Assembly (NCBI GenBank): GCA_029262065.1
Contig: JAJDAC010000020.1
Location: forward strand, 1 to 64,000
Source: Candidatus Krumholzibacteriota bacterium
Lineage (GTDB): Bacteria; Krumholzibacteriota; Krumholzibacteriia; JAJRXK01
DNA: 64,000 bases
Direction of reading: 5' to 3'
The number at the start of each line of letters is the position of its first letter. The first letter of the stretch is position 1. Of the stretch, positions 29,156 through 38,288 are shown in pieces. A program made the position numbers and the translations under genes. Below the pieces are notes generated by a model. It searched no databases, was not told the origin of the DNA, and saw only the letters and a list, made by a program, of their open reading frames with translations.

Positions 29156-29375
29156 CCACCCTGACGCCTCGTTCCGTTCTCCGGTTTCTTGCACTGGCAT
29201 TCGCCGTCTGCGGCTGTACCCGTTGTGGGCTTGGGCAACGCGCGAAGCGGCTGAGGCAGTGGGCGCCGAAATCGCCATCCCGCGCATGGAGCTCCCTGGC
29301 CAGGGCGACATCATCGCCATCTACATCAAGGGCGGCATCCAACACGGCCTCTGGTCTACGTCGTCAACTGAATGA
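29152..29375 (+). pseudogene. Decayed ORF: signal-like start joined to a second VOC tail
   Basis: An ATG overlapping the previous stop begins MTTLTPRSVLRFLALAFAVC, a signal or lipoprotein leader. Family-like sequence then continues in another frame from about 29214: ATREAAEAVGAEIAIPRMEL, PGQGDIIAIYIKGGIQHGLW, the end of a VOC/glyoxalase domain. At least one frameshift or fusion separates the two parts, so no functional product is expected. Confidence 0.55.
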
Positions 29376-29482
29376 GATCTGATTTAGTTGCAATGAGATA
29401 CCCGGGTATTCGGCAGCATCCGCCCCCTGGATAGGCTCAATCGAGCCCTGAAATAGGGGCGACGTTCGTCATTCCGGTCATC

Positions 29483-29561
29483 ATGTCGATAAAACCAAAA
29501 AATATCGACATATCCTCTGGACATGTCGACGCCATCGACCTATCGTGTCAACGTGTCGATA
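29483..29561. promoter_or_regulatory. Cluster of TGTCGATA sites upstream of fic
   Basis: ATGTCGATA (29483-29491) and TATCGACAT (29503-29511) form a perfect 9-bp inverted repeat with an 11-bp spacer. Further copies follow: TGTCGAC at 29524, ATCGAC at 29534 and TGTCGATA at 29554-29561, the last two bases before the ribosome binding site. Both full forward sites continue AAAA. This looks like a multi-site operator, most simply for autoregulation by the winged-helix end of the Fic protein. Confidence 0.65.
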
Positions 29562-29579
29562 AAAAGAGGTTTTTTAGAC

Positions 29580-30704
29580 ATGACTGTCCGACCGTGGAAT
29601 CCCCAGAGGCCCTACAACGGGCTGCCCCTGCTGCCTCCAAACCAGGATCTGGAGACGAAATCCGTTCTCCGGCAATGCATTAACTCCCGGGCTGCGCTGG
29701 CCGAGCTGAAGCGGGCGGCCGAACTCATCCCGAACCAGGCCATGCTCATCAATACTCTGCCGGTCCTGGAGGCGCGCAGCAGCTCAGAAATAGAGAACAT
29801 CGTCACTACGGCCGACCGCCTCTTCGCTCACCTCGATCGAGATTCGGCTGCGGATCCCGCGACCAAAGAGGCGCTTCGCTACCGAGAGGCCCTGATGGAG
29901 GGGTTCCGTCAGATCGACAAGCTCCCGGTCTCCACGCGACTCGCCGACCGCGTTTGTTCCCGCATCAAAGGCGTCGAGATGGGGGTCCGCAAAGTGCCGG
30001 GCATCGCGCTTGGCAACCCGTCCACCGGCCAGGTGATTTACACGCCCCCCGAAGGTGAGTCGCTCCTTAGAGATCTGCTGGGCAACTGGGAGGGCTTCCT
30101 CAACGAGCCCTCCGAAGTCGATCCGCTGGTTCGCTTGGCGGTGGGGCACTACCAGTTCGAAGCCATCCATCCCTTCACCGATGGCAACGGACGCACGGGC
30201 CGGGTGTTGAACAGCCTTTACCTGGTTCAAGAAGGGCTGCTGACGCTGCCCATCCTCTATCTCAGCCGCGCGATCATCGAAGACAAGGCCGACTACTACC
30301 GTCTGTTGCTGGGGGTAACGAAACACGGGAACTGGGAGGGTTGGACGCTCTTCATGCTCGAGGCCGTCGAGGCCACGGCTCGTTGGACCCTGGCAAAGAT
30401 CGAGGCGATCCGAGCTCTGTCCGATCACACCGCGCACTACGTGCGCGCCCAGCGACCCAAGGTCTATTCGCGCGAGCTGGTCGACGTGATGTTCAGCCAG
30501 CCCTACTGCCGCATTGGCGATGTGGTGCGCGAGGAAATCGCCAAGCGCCAGACTGCGTCCGTCTACCTGAAGGAAATGTCGGCCATTGGTGTGCTCGAGC
30601 AGCGGGAAGTCGGACGCGAAAAGGTCTTCGTGCACACCAAGCTGATCGATCTGCTCACCTCCGACGGGAATTCGTTCGAACCCTACCAAGGATCGGCGGT
30701 GTGA
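29580..30704 (+). CDS. Fic-domain protein with inhibitory helix and C-terminal winged helix
   Basis: A 374-residue protein. The ATG at 29580 is chosen because AGAGG lies 10 nt upstream; an in-frame ATG at 29523 falls inside the operator cluster. The Fic motif HPFTDGNGRTGR (197-208) is complete, predicting AMP transfer from ATP to a hydroxyl. The inhibitory motif SSEIEN (S68, E72, N73) makes it a class II, self-inhibited Fic. The C-terminal 80 residues (RIGDVVREEIAKRQTASVYL, LEQREVGREKVFVH) form a winged helix, so DNA binding is likely. No separate antitoxin gene is adjacent. Such solitary Fic proteins are often mobile accessory genes. Confidence 0.9.
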   Translation: MTVRPWNPQRPYNGLPLLPPNQDLETKSVLRQCINSRAALAELKRAAELIPNQAMLINTLPVLEARSSSEIENIVTTADRLFAHLDRDSAADPATKEALRYREALMEGFRQIDKLPVSTRLADRVCSRIKGVEMGVRKVPGIALGNPSTGQVIYTPPEGESLLRDLLGNWEGFLNEPSEVDPLVRLAVGHYQFEAIHPFTDGNGRTGRVLNSLYLVQEGLLTLPILYLSRAIIEDKADYYRLLLGVTKHGNWEGWTLFMLEAVEATARWTLAKIEAIRALSDHTAHYVRAQRPKVYSRELVDVMFSQPYCRIGDVVREEIAKRQTASVYLKEMSAIGVLEQREVGREKVFVHTKLIDLLTSDGNSFEPYQGSAV

Positions 30705-30747
30705 TCGCCGACTACGGCCGTGCGAGAGTCGGGCTGTTGTGATTCTA

Positions 30748-30756
30748 TGATAGTCT
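30748..30756 (+). promoter_or_regulatory. Extended -10 box upstream of the PhoX-like gene
   Basis: TGATAGTCT fits TG-n-TAnnnT. It lies about 74 bp before the ATG at 30830, which has its own AAGGAG, so this transcript would carry a normal leader. Confidence 0.35.
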
Positions 30757-30829
30757 CGAGCGTGGACATCTTTCCTGCTGTGCTATTCCTTCAACCAGCA
30801 TGCTTGCCCACCTCCAAGGAGCTTCAACC

Positions 30830-32719
30830 ATGAGAGCATTGCGCGCGATCTGCGTGACGGTGGCTTTGGCCACTCTTAGCCTAGCCGGTGCATCCCAGGC
30901 TCAGTTCACGACGACGGAACAGTCACTACTGAGTGGTATTGGAGACTGGGACACCACGCCGGCCTTCACAGTGGGCGAAACCATCGACGGCTACATTGCC
31001 CCGGGTATTCTCGATGGAATGGGCGCCATGGCCCTGGACGTCAACACCGTTCGTGTCTTCGTGAACCACGAAATGCGGGACGAGCAGGGTTACAGCTACG
31101 CCCTCGCCAATGGTACCGCGATTACCGGAGCTCGCGTCTCGTACTTCGACTTCGATCGAGCCACACGCGATCTGGTGGGTAGTGGGCTGGCCTATGATGA
31201 AGTGATCGATCGCTATGGCAACGTAGTGACCGCCGCGAACCAGATAAACGAAGGCTTCGGCAACGCGACCACCGACGGCTTCGATCGTTTCTGTTCGGCA
31301 TGGTTGGGAAACGCGGGGCAGTACGGCCTGGTCGACGACATCTTCTTTGCCGGCGAAGAGACGGGGGGCGGCCAGGAGTTTGCCCTCGACGTGCAAACGG
31401 GCAAGGTCTACTGCGTCCCCGCCCTCGGTCGCGCCGCGTTCGAAGCGGTGACTATGATCGATCATCCCGATCCCACCAAGGTGGCCGCCGTGATCGGTGA
31501 CGATCGCGCGCCCGCGCCGCTGCTTCTGTACGTGGGAGAGAAGGGCGCCATCGGCGACGACAGCTTCCTCGATCGCAACGGGCTGGCCCAAGGTCAACTC
31601 TACGCGTGGGTGTCTGACGCTGGCTTCGCCAACCCCTCGACCTTCAACGGTACGGGCACCACGGCGTCCGGCACGTTCGAACCGATCGCGTACTTCGATG
31701 CGGACCAGGCGGGGATGGCTGGCTATGACCTGCAGGGCTACGCCGACCAGGGGACTCAGGATGCGGCCATGGCCGCCGTGGGTGCTTTCCTGTTCTCGCG
31801 CCCCGAGGACGTTTCAACCAACCCGGCCGATGGTTCGCAGGCCGTACTGGCTTCGACTGGTCGCAGCAATCTCTTCGGTGGAGTCGACAGCTGGGGCATG
31901 ACCTACATCATCGATTTCGATCTCGATGGCGTGCTACCTACCGCCGACCTGACCATTGCCTACGACGGTGACGATTCGGGCGACGGGCAGTTCGTGGGGC
32001 CTGACTACGGTCTGCGTTCGCCGGACAACCTGGTATGGTCTGAGAACGGCCGAATCTACGTCCAGGAGGATCGAGGTTTCAGTTCCTTTGGCACCGTCAG
32101 CGCCGAAGAAGCCTCGATCTGGGAACTCGATCCCGACACCGGCGTGTTGACCCGCGTTGCCCAGGTCGATCGTTCGGTCTTGCCCACCGGCCAAACCGAT
32201 GGAGATCCGAACGATATTGGTGACTGGGAAACATCGGGCATCATCGACGTAACCAGCCTTTTCGACACCACGTCGACCGAGCGGTTGCTATTCGCCACCG
32301 TTCAGGCTCACAGCGTTACCGACGGTATCATTTCCACGGCCAACCTGGTTCAGGGTGGACAGTTGGTGTTCATGTCGAACCTCGAGCAGATGGTATCGAT
32401 AGAGGATCCCGATGACGTGACTCCCATGCCCGACGGCGTGTATCAGTTGTCATTGGCTCGCAACCGTCCCAATCCCTTCAATCCTTCCACCAAGATCGCC
32501 TTCAGCCTGGCGCAAGAAGAGTCCGTCCGGCTCTCGATCCATGATCTGGCTGGACGCCGCGTAACCACGCTCGTTGATGAGGTGCGTGGTAGTGGTGAGT
32601 ACGAGATAATCTGGAATGGCGTGGACCATCGCGGCCGGTCGGTACCCTCGGGCGTGTACATCTATCGTTTGGACACCGGCGCGCGTAGGCTCACCCGAAG
32701 CATGACGCTGGTCAAGTAG
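30830..32719 (+). CDS. Exported PhoX-like (DUF839) protein with FlgD-type tail
   Basis: A 629-residue exported protein; the ATG at 30830 has AAGGAG 10 nt upstream and a signal peptide ending at ASQA. The body matches the PhoX/DUF839 propeller: VRVFVNHEMRDEQGYS, a Cys in DRFCSAWLGN near where PhoX uses Cys as an iron ligand, FSRPEDVSTNPAD, and SPDNLVWSENGRIYVQED. PhoX enzymes are Ca/Fe phosphatases of phosphate scavenging; activity here is plausible but not certain. The C-terminus is a FlgD-type domain (RPNPFNPSTKIAFSL, IHDLAGRRVTTLV, PSGVYIYRL) ending MTLVK, implying surface delivery. Confidence 0.8.
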   Translation: MRALRAICVTVALATLSLAGASQAQFTTTEQSLLSGIGDWDTTPAFTVGETIDGYIAPGILDGMGAMALDVNTVRVFVNHEMRDEQGYSYALANGTAITGARVSYFDFDRATRDLVGSGLAYDEVIDRYGNVVTAANQINEGFGNATTDGFDRFCSAWLGNAGQYGLVDDIFFAGEETGGGQEFALDVQTGKVYCVPALGRAAFEAVTMIDHPDPTKVAAVIGDDRAPAPLLLYVGEKGAIGDDSFLDRNGLAQGQLYAWVSDAGFANPSTFNGTGTTASGTFEPIAYFDADQAGMAGYDLQGYADQGTQDAAMAAVGAFLFSRPEDVSTNPADGSQAVLASTGRSNLFGGVDSWGMTYIIDFDLDGVLPTADLTIAYDGDDSGDGQFVGPDYGLRSPDNLVWSENGRIYVQEDRGFSSFGTVSAEEASIWELDPDTGVLTRVAQVDRSVLPTGQTDGDPNDIGDWETSGIIDVTSLFDTTSTERLLFATVQAHSVTDGIISTANLVQGGQLVFMSNLEQMVSIEDPDDVTPMPDGVYQLSLARNRPNPFNPSTKIAFSLAQEESVRLSIHDLAGRRVTTLVDEVRGSGEYEIIWNGVDHRGRSVPSGVYIYRLDTGARRLTRSMTLVK

Positions 32720-32785
32720 CTCGTTCCTAGCGTGGTGCAACCTGCCACCGGAGTCCTTCGTAGTGGAAAAACAAGGAGGCCCCCG

Positions 32786-33052
32786 ATGCTGGAAACCCTA
32801 CGAGCCATCAAGTTCCTGTTCCTGGCTCCGCTGATTCTACTTTTCCTGTTGATCGTGAATTGGATGACGTCCCCCGGGGATTGGTGGGTCCAATGGGCCG
32901 CCCTCGGCCTTGGGATCGCCTGGGTGATGAGCCTGTTCCGCGTCCTCAGTGCGCTGGTCGTGGCCGGTGGCCTGGCCGCGTTGTTCGTGGCCCTGAGGCG
33001 GCAACAGGAAGGCACGTCGAGCACCGACGCCCCGGCGGGTCGGCCGGGCTAG
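32786..33052 (+). CDS. Small two-helix membrane protein
   Basis: An 88-residue protein starting at 32786, where AAGGAGG lies 6 nt upstream. Two hydrophobic helices (FLFLAPLILLFLLIVNWM and about 40-70: AALGLGIAWVMSLFRVLSAL) are followed by a short polar tail. No family is recognised. It follows the PhoX-like gene by 66 bp on the same strand and may be co-transcribed. Confidence 0.65.
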   Translation: MLETLRAIKFLFLAPLILLFLLIVNWMTSPGDWWVQWAALGLGIAWVMSLFRVLSALVVAGGLAALFVALRRQQEGTSSTDAPAGRPG

Positions 33053-33097
33053 GTCTTCGCGTGGGAAAGCACGACTTGAGCCACTGGCCCAACAACG

Positions 33098-34141
33098 TCA
33101 ATTCCCGTGCGGTTCCAAACTCGGCCACGTCTTGCCGTCGCGGACGTAGTGGTCGAGCCAGTCGTCGATGACGCGACTCACTTCTTCGCGGTGCTCGGAA
33201 AGTCCATGGTCGCCGCCCTCGAACATGATGAGGCGGTACGGGTGGCGTGCCGCCTGAAGCGTCTGGGCCATGGCGAGTGCCTGCTTGGGGCTCACGCGCC
33301 AGTCGGCAGTACCGTGCAGAATCAGGATGGGTGTCGTGGCGGATAGCTCGTCGACCCAGCGAACGGCGGACCGCGCTTCGATGGCCGTCGCCTGCGTCGC
33401 GGGGTCGCTCCAGCCGGGGATCAGCTCGGAGTACACGTGCTCTTCCATCCCCGGGCGCTCCGCAATGCTCTGCGCCAGGTCGGCGAGCCCGGCCCCGACG
33501 ATAGCGGCCTTGAAACGGTTCGTCGACTTGAGTGCGAGGTAGGTCATCATGCCGCCGCGGCTCCACCCGAACAGGCCAATGCGCGACGTGTCAGCATGAT
33601 CGACGTGGGAGAGCATGGGGATGAGTGCGAGGACGTCATGTACATCGGCACCGCCGAACTCTTCGCGTCCCACGCCGCCGATGCGGTCGCCTTCGGAACA
33701 CTCATGCTCCCCAGGATACTTGGCGGCACCGAACACGCCGTTGCCGCGGTAGTTGCTCGCCACGACCACGTAGCCGCGCTTGGCGATGCGTGCAAGCAAG
33801 TATGCGGCGCGCACCGGGGTGATGGCGCCGAAGTCTCGGTTACCGCCCCGGTTGAAGATTACGCAGGGTAGGTTTTCACTTTCCCCGTCAGAGGGCCGGG
33901 CCAGGAACGCCTCGACCTCCAGTCCGTCGCTTGAATAGACCACCCGCTCGAGGATGACGCCGTCGAGAGCCGAGCGCGCCGCATCGGGCGCGTCGTCGGC
34001 AAGTAGTACGGGATCACGTGAGAGGATGGTGCCGTCCTCGGGCTGGGCGATGACCCCCTGCGGAACGAGGATGCAGACCAACGCGAGCAGAAATGCGAGA
34101 ATAGGCGTCATGAAGTTCTTTCGGGCCAAGTTGTTTCCCAT
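33098..34141 (-). CDS. Exported alpha/beta hydrolase (prolyl oligopeptidase-like)
   Basis: A 347-residue exported serine hydrolase. The triad is visible: nucleophile in GWSRGGM, Asp in HGTADWRV, His in GGDHGLSEH. The fold matches the S9/acyl-aminoacyl peptidase type (VIFNRGGNRDFG, VVVASNYRGNG). Starting at 34141 gives a signal peptide with a basic n-region (MGNNLARKNFMTPILAFLLA); ATG at 34111 is the alternative. Both candidate starts share a CATG with a candidate start of the divergent gene, so promoters must overlap coding sequence. Substrate is unknown: peptide or ester. Confidence 0.8.
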   Translation of the reverse strand: MGNNLARKNFMTPILAFLLALVCILVPQGVIAQPEDGTILSRDPVLLADDAPDAARSALDGVILERVVYSSDGLEVEAFLARPSDGESENLPCVIFNRGGNRDFGAITPVRAAYLLARIAKRGYVVVASNYRGNGVFGAAKYPGEHECSEGDRIGGVGREEFGGADVHDVLALIPMLSHVDHADTSRIGLFGWSRGGMMTYLALKSTNRFKAAIVGAGLADLAQSIAERPGMEEHVYSELIPGWSDPATQATAIEARSAVRWVDELSATTPILILHGTADWRVSPKQALAMAQTLQAARHPYRLIMFEGGDHGLSEHREEVSRVIDDWLDHYVRDGKTWPSLEPHGN

Positions 34142-35192
34142 GCTCTATCGATCACTGATGTTGGCGGTTATCGGCGGCTTGCACGTCGTTTCTGCGTCGG
34201 CGCAGTCCTTCGTGGAGTACCCAGGGCACCCCGCGACCTACGGGGACCATTTCGTCACCGCGACCTGGGTGGGTGGACCCACCACGGTAACCGTGGAATT
34301 GCAGACCGACGAGTCCGTTCTGCATGGCGATGGCATTGGACAGAGTCAGCGTACGGCCCGCAACACCTTGAACTACGTGGCGCCGTCGGATCCTGGAAAC
34401 CCCCAGAACTATGACGATCTCGACCTGGTCGCCGTGTACGGTTCGCGGCTGCCCTTGCTTCAGCATATTGCGGCCGACGGTGTATCTACGCTGTCGTACA
34501 CGTTCTCGGATGCGGTGATCGACGGCGTCGACCTGCTCGTGGCCGACCTGGATACCAGTGACGACGTGACCGTACGAGCCTTCGGGGTCAACGGCCTGCC
34601 CTTGGACATGACGACCTGGAACCTCACCGCCGAAGGTGACCTGTCTCTATATAAGGATACGGGCACGGTGTTCAGCCCGATCATTGCCCCGACTCCCACG
34701 ACCACCTTTGCTACCAATGGGATTCAGTTGATTGCCGTCGACGGCACCAACTACAACCGCTCGTACTCGGTGCTCAGGGCGCCGCCGGGCACGGGGCTGG
34801 AACGTATCGAGATTGAGTTCACGGGCATCCAGAATAGCCAGAGTCGGGCCCAAGGGGGAACCGGTTCGCACGTGTACGTGGCGCTCGCGACGCCGGCTCA
34901 GGTTACGGCTGCGCCACCGGGCGATCCTCACGTTTCCAACGTTCGCCTTCGCGCGCAGTCCCCGGCTCGCGGCGTGGTGCCCATCTGGTTTTCCACGGCC
35001 CGGTCGCGCCAGGTAAAGCTGGAGGTGTTCGATGTGGCCGGTCGTCGCGTCGCCGCCGTATGGCGAGGTCGCCCGAACTCGGGCGAGCACCGGATCCAGT
35101 GGAATGCCACGCAGGTTCCGGCCGGCGTCTACTACCTGGCTCTGGAAGGGGCGGGGGTTCGGACCGTTCGAACGCTCGTGCTCTTGCGCTGA
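34140..35192 (+). CDS. Exported FlgD-tailed protein, divergent from hydrolase
   Basis: A 350-residue protein if started at 34140 (MLYRSLMLAVIGGLHVVSAS, a good signal peptide); the in-frame ATG at 34110 adds 10 basic residues. The central 240 residues are beta-rich (DGVDLLVADLDTSDD, QLIAVDGTNYNRSYSVLR) with no recognised family. The C-terminal domain is a divergent FlgD type: it lacks PNPFNP but keeps LEVFDVAGRRVAAVW, SGEHRIQWNA and PAGVYYLAL and ends LVLLR. An esterase gene follows after 20 bp, probably in one operon. Confidence 0.75.
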   Translation: MLYRSLMLAVIGGLHVVSASAQSFVEYPGHPATYGDHFVTATWVGGPTTVTVELQTDESVLHGDGIGQSQRTARNTLNYVAPSDPGNPQNYDDLDLVAVYGSRLPLLQHIAADGVSTLSYTFSDAVIDGVDLLVADLDTSDDVTVRAFGVNGLPLDMTTWNLTAEGDLSLYKDTGTVFSPIIAPTPTTTFATNGIQLIAVDGTNYNRSYSVLRAPPGTGLERIEIEFTGIQNSQSRAQGGTGSHVYVALATPAQVTAAPPGDPHVSNVRLRAQSPARGVVPIWFSTARSRQVKLEVFDVAGRRVAAVWRGRPNSGEHRIQWNATQVPAGVYYLALEGAGVRTVRTLVLLR

Positions 35193-35212
35193 ACTTTTCG
35201 AGAAGGCACCAC

Positions 35213-36085
35213 ATGAAACAGGCATGCAGTCTGACGCTGGCCATGATATCCGCGACTCTGGTCTCAGTGGCGCCCGCGCAGAACAGTACCGATGCGCGCC
35301 AACGTACGTTCGAACTGGCCAGCGACACGTTCAACAACACGCGTACCATCCGTGTGTTGCTACCGCCGGGCTACTTCGAACCGAACCACGCCGAACGCCG
35401 CTACCCCGTGTTCTATTTCACCGACGGTTGGGACGCATGGCACGGTTGGGGCCTCCCCGAAGTGGCCGAGCAGCTCTGGGCTGACGGCGCCATTCCCCCA
35501 GTCATTTTCATCGGAGTTACCAGTGGCGGCCGAACCCACGAGGCCAAGGACCCCGCTGTCGAGCGCGCGCATGAATACCTTCCGTATCGCGATCCATTCT
35601 GGCCCGACACACGACCCGATCCCAACGGCGAGCTCTTTCCCGCTTTTCTGTTCGACGAAGTGATCCCCGCCGTGAACGAACGTTTCCGCACAAAGACCGG
35701 CGCGGCCAATACCGGTCTTGCTGGCTCGTCATACGGGGGCATCGCCGCGCTCCACACGGCCCTCGTTCGGCCCGATCGCATTGGCTACCTGCTCGCCGAG
35801 AGCCCGTCGCTTCATGTGGGACGCACGGAAATTCTCGAGCTGGCCGCACATCAGGACCGACTACCACTACGGGTCTACCTGGGGGTCGGCACCGCAGAAG
35901 GCGAAACTCCAGAAGACCGAGCGGATACCGTAGCCAGCGTCGAGAATCTGCACGCCACGCTCACGCCTCGTCTGACCGAGGACCGGCTGCGCCTGGTCGT
36001 CACCGAAGGGGGCACCCACTGGTATGACGCTTGGAAAGAGCGGCTGCCCGTGGCCCTCGAGTTTCTATTGGCCCGTACGGAGTAG
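35213..36085 (+). CDS. Exported esterase (PF00756 / enterochelin-esterase fold)
   Basis: A 290-residue exported protein; ATG at 35213 with GAGAAGG upstream and signal peptide MKQACSLTLAMISATLVSVA. It shows the esterase-D fold: VLLPPGY, YPVFYFTDGWDAWHGWG, nucleophile GSSYGG, and a terminal His in GGTHWYDAWKERL. The family includes feruloyl and acetyl-xylan esterases and siderophore esterases; nothing here decides the substrate. It lies 20 bp after the FlgD-tailed gene. Confidence 0.8.
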   Translation: MKQACSLTLAMISATLVSVAPAQNSTDARQRTFELASDTFNNTRTIRVLLPPGYFEPNHAERRYPVFYFTDGWDAWHGWGLPEVAEQLWADGAIPPVIFIGVTSGGRTHEAKDPAVERAHEYLPYRDPFWPDTRPDPNGELFPAFLFDEVIPAVNERFRTKTGAANTGLAGSSYGGIAALHTALVRPDRIGYLLAESPSLHVGRTEILELAAHQDRLPLRVYLGVGTAEGETPEDRADTVASVENLHATLTPRLTEDRLRLVVTEGGTHWYDAWKERLPVALEFLLARTE

Positions 36086-36443
36086 CGGCCCGGCGCGTGT
36101 CCCTCGACAGTTGATGGTGATTGAGCCTACGCTGGAGAACCCGACCAACGACGCGAAGAATCCCGGAGGAACAACGTGTTCCTACGAGGGAGCTGGAGTC
36201 AATTCTCCAGAGCGTCATCAACTAGATTCGTGACGTTCGCCGGCCCCTCGTTCGCCACCCAAGCAGGTAGCCGGACAAGCTTGGATGGAAGCTGCATCGG
36301 GCAATATTAGTGGCGGCTTCGGCCAATCGAGCAACATGTGTTGGCTGTCCCGCGGGACTCGTGTGGCGTCGACGTGCCGACGGCCCAGATCACAGAATCG
36401 AAACACTGTCTGTCGCTTTCGTGTATCACCAATGGCGTGCCTG
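36086..36443. other. Intergenic region without recognisable gene
   Basis: About 360 bp between the esterase and the next propeller gene. Short open frames exist on both strands, but none has a ribosome binding site or family-like sequence. I see no RNA gene or repeat here. Confidence 0.5.
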
Positions 36444-36464
36444 CGTACCTTGGTACGATAGTTT
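36444..36464 (+). promoter_or_regulatory. Palindrome overlapping a -10-like box
   Basis: CGTACC-TT-GGTACG (36444-36457) is a perfect inverted repeat overlapping CGATAGTTT (36456-36464), which resembles the TG-n-TAnnnT boxes elsewhere. It lies 28 bp before the ATG at 36492 and may be an operator over a promoter. Confidence 0.4.
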
Positions 36465-36491
36465 GCGCTCGTTCCCCAAGGAGGCACGGTC

Positions 36492-37865
36492 ATGACTCGG
36501 CGCTATCGCGTTGGCCTACGAACACTTCTGATCCTGGGCCTGCTATTGGCATCCTACGGCGCGGCCCAGCCGGCTGGCGTCCTGCAGCAGATTCCCACTC
36601 CGAATCCCGGCACCAGTTCGAACGCTCTCGTCGACATCGCAGCCGCTGCCGACGGGACAGCCTGGGCCGTCGGGTCACGTTCGGGTCCTACGACCGAGCC
36701 TCTCATCTTGCGTTTCGATGGCACCAACTGGGCTGAATTCACGGTGCCACCGGAAGTCGCTGGAATCGCCTTTGGCGCCGCCGGAAGCACTCCCGAGGGT
36801 GACGTCTGGCTGTCGGGAACGCGCGCATTCTCGGTGTACGAGCGCGAGGTGTTCTTCCTGCGCGCGCGCGGCGGCGTCATCGATCGGGTCGACATGATCT
36901 TGAGCGCCGGAGCCCCCGTCGCCTTGACCGCGAACTCGGCGAATGACGTCTGGGCTCTCACGGGAGCCGGCGACGTCGTTCACTTCGATGGTTCGGAGTG
37001 GACCGAATCGCCGGTGCCGCAGGTGTTCGATACGTTGAACTATCCAGAATCGATTCACGCGGCCGGGATTGACGATGTCTGGATCGTGGGGTATGGCGGT
37101 GACCAACGCGGAGACTACGAAGGATATGTCCAGCACTGGAACGGTTCGGCGTGGTCGGTGGTGCCGACGCCCTTCACTGGTCAGATGCAGACCTACTTCC
37201 GTGACATCGATGGCAGCGCTCCCACCGAAGTCTGGATCGTGGGGGACAGCGCTGCGCAGCATCTGTCTCTGCAGTGGAACGGCAGCGCGTGGATACAACG
37301 AACCGGGCCTCCCTCGAGCACACCCCTTTGTGACGTCGTAGTACTGGGTCCCAACGAGGTTTGGGCCGCACCGTACTCGTTGGCCCCGGGAAGCAAGTTC
37401 GCCCGTTGGGATGGGGTGGAGTGGGGAGATGGTCCTACGATCGACATTCCCAACGCGTCGACGGTCGCTTGGCGCGGCCTCACACGGGCCGACGCCGGAA
37501 ACCTCTGGGCCGCAGGCTCGTTCTATTCTTCGAGCCATTTCACTCTGGCCGCAAAGCTCTCGACCGGTCTCACTACCGCGGCCCCGGAAGATCACCCCGA
37601 ACGCCCGGCCGTCACGTTGCAGGCGTATCCGAATCCGTTCAACCCTGCGACGACCATCCGGTATCAGCTCGACCGACCGGGCTCGGTGTCCCTGCGCATC
37701 TATGACGCGCTTGGTCGGCTGCACGACACGTTGTTCGTCGACCGATGGCACCCTACGGGAATCTACGCAGAACCCTACTCGCCGCCCGGTGCGTCGGGAG
37801 CGTACTTCGCCACCGTGACGTTTGAAGACCAAAGAACCACGACCAAGCTGATGCTCGTGAAATGA
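36492..37865 (+). CDS. Exported beta-propeller protein with FlgD-type tail
   Basis: A 457-residue exported protein with a strong AAGGAGG before the ATG and a signal peptide (LRTLLILGLLLASYGAA). Repeats of DGTAWAVGSRS, GDVWLSGTR, NDVWALTGAGDVVHFDGSEW, DDVWIVGYGG, TEVWIVGDSA and NEVWAAPYS follow the VWAVG..-RWDG-W propeller pattern. The FlgD-type domain (AYPNPFNPATTIRYQL, IYDALGRLHDTLF, GASGAYFATV) ends LMLVK. It resembles the minus-strand propeller protein at 14170-16419 in build, but the repeats differ. Function is unknown. Confidence 0.85.
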   Translation: MTRRYRVGLRTLLILGLLLASYGAAQPAGVLQQIPTPNPGTSSNALVDIAAAADGTAWAVGSRSGPTTEPLILRFDGTNWAEFTVPPEVAGIAFGAAGSTPEGDVWLSGTRAFSVYEREVFFLRARGGVIDRVDMILSAGAPVALTANSANDVWALTGAGDVVHFDGSEWTESPVPQVFDTLNYPESIHAAGIDDVWIVGYGGDQRGDYEGYVQHWNGSAWSVVPTPFTGQMQTYFRDIDGSAPTEVWIVGDSAAQHLSLQWNGSAWIQRTGPPSSTPLCDVVVLGPNEVWAAPYSLAPGSKFARWDGVEWGDGPTIDIPNASTVAWRGLTRADAGNLWAAGSFYSSSHFTLAAKLSTGLTTAAPEDHPERPAVTLQAYPNPFNPATTIRYQLDRPGSVSLRIYDALGRLHDTLFVDRWHPTGIYAEPYSPPGASGAYFATVTFEDQRTTTKLMLVK

Positions 37866-37942
37866 GCGACTACAAGATCCGTGTTTGATGGACCTGGGTT
37901 CGCAGCCGCGTACCCGGGTTCCGACATCAAGGGAGACTATTC

Positions 37943-38134
37943 ATGAAGTCGAATATGGGAACCACAGATCGCATTGTTCGCGCCATTCTTGGCCTCGCGG
38001 TAGTCGCCTGGGGGTTCATCGCCGGCAGTTGGTGGGGCGCTTTGGGATTGATCCTATTGGGTACGGCCCTGGTGTCGTGGTGTCCGGCCTATCTGCCCTT
38101 CGGAATCAGCACGTGTAAGGGTCCCCGCACCTGA
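37943..38134 (+). CDS. DUF2892 (YgaP-like) inner-membrane protein
   Basis: A 63-residue protein matching the DUF2892 pattern closely: MKSNMGTTDRIVRAILGLAV at the start and SWCPAYLPFGISTCK at the end, with two short membrane helices between. AAGGGAGA precedes the ATG. The family often accompanies rhodanese-type or stress genes; here it stands alone. Confidence 0.9.
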   Translation: MKSNMGTTDRIVRAILGLAVVAWGFIAGSWWGALGLILLGTALVSWCPAYLPFGISTCKGPRT

Positions 38135-38254
38135 CCGGTCAGTGTCATCGAGTTGAACTACTCAGAATGCTGATGCGCCTCAGGTCAGCGTTTCAACGTA
38201 CCGCGTAGGAGGTTTCCCTTGTGCGGATTCGAACGCGTGTTCTACTGACAGTCT

Positions 38255-38273
38255 ACCGCAGTCATGCTGCGGT
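38255..38273 (-). terminator. Hairpin downstream of the GH17 gene
   Basis: ACCGCAG and CTGCGGT pair perfectly over 7 bp with loop TCATG, about 16 bp past the GH17 stop and between convergent genes. No T-run follows on either strand, so its role as terminator is tentative. Confidence 0.35.
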
Positions 38274-38288
38274 GCCCACTGGCCGTCG

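Noticed and set aside
38221-38245. Possible tRNA T-loop (GGATTCGAACGC) on the minus strand
   Set aside because: The flanking bases do not form a T-stem and no other tRNA arms are nearby.
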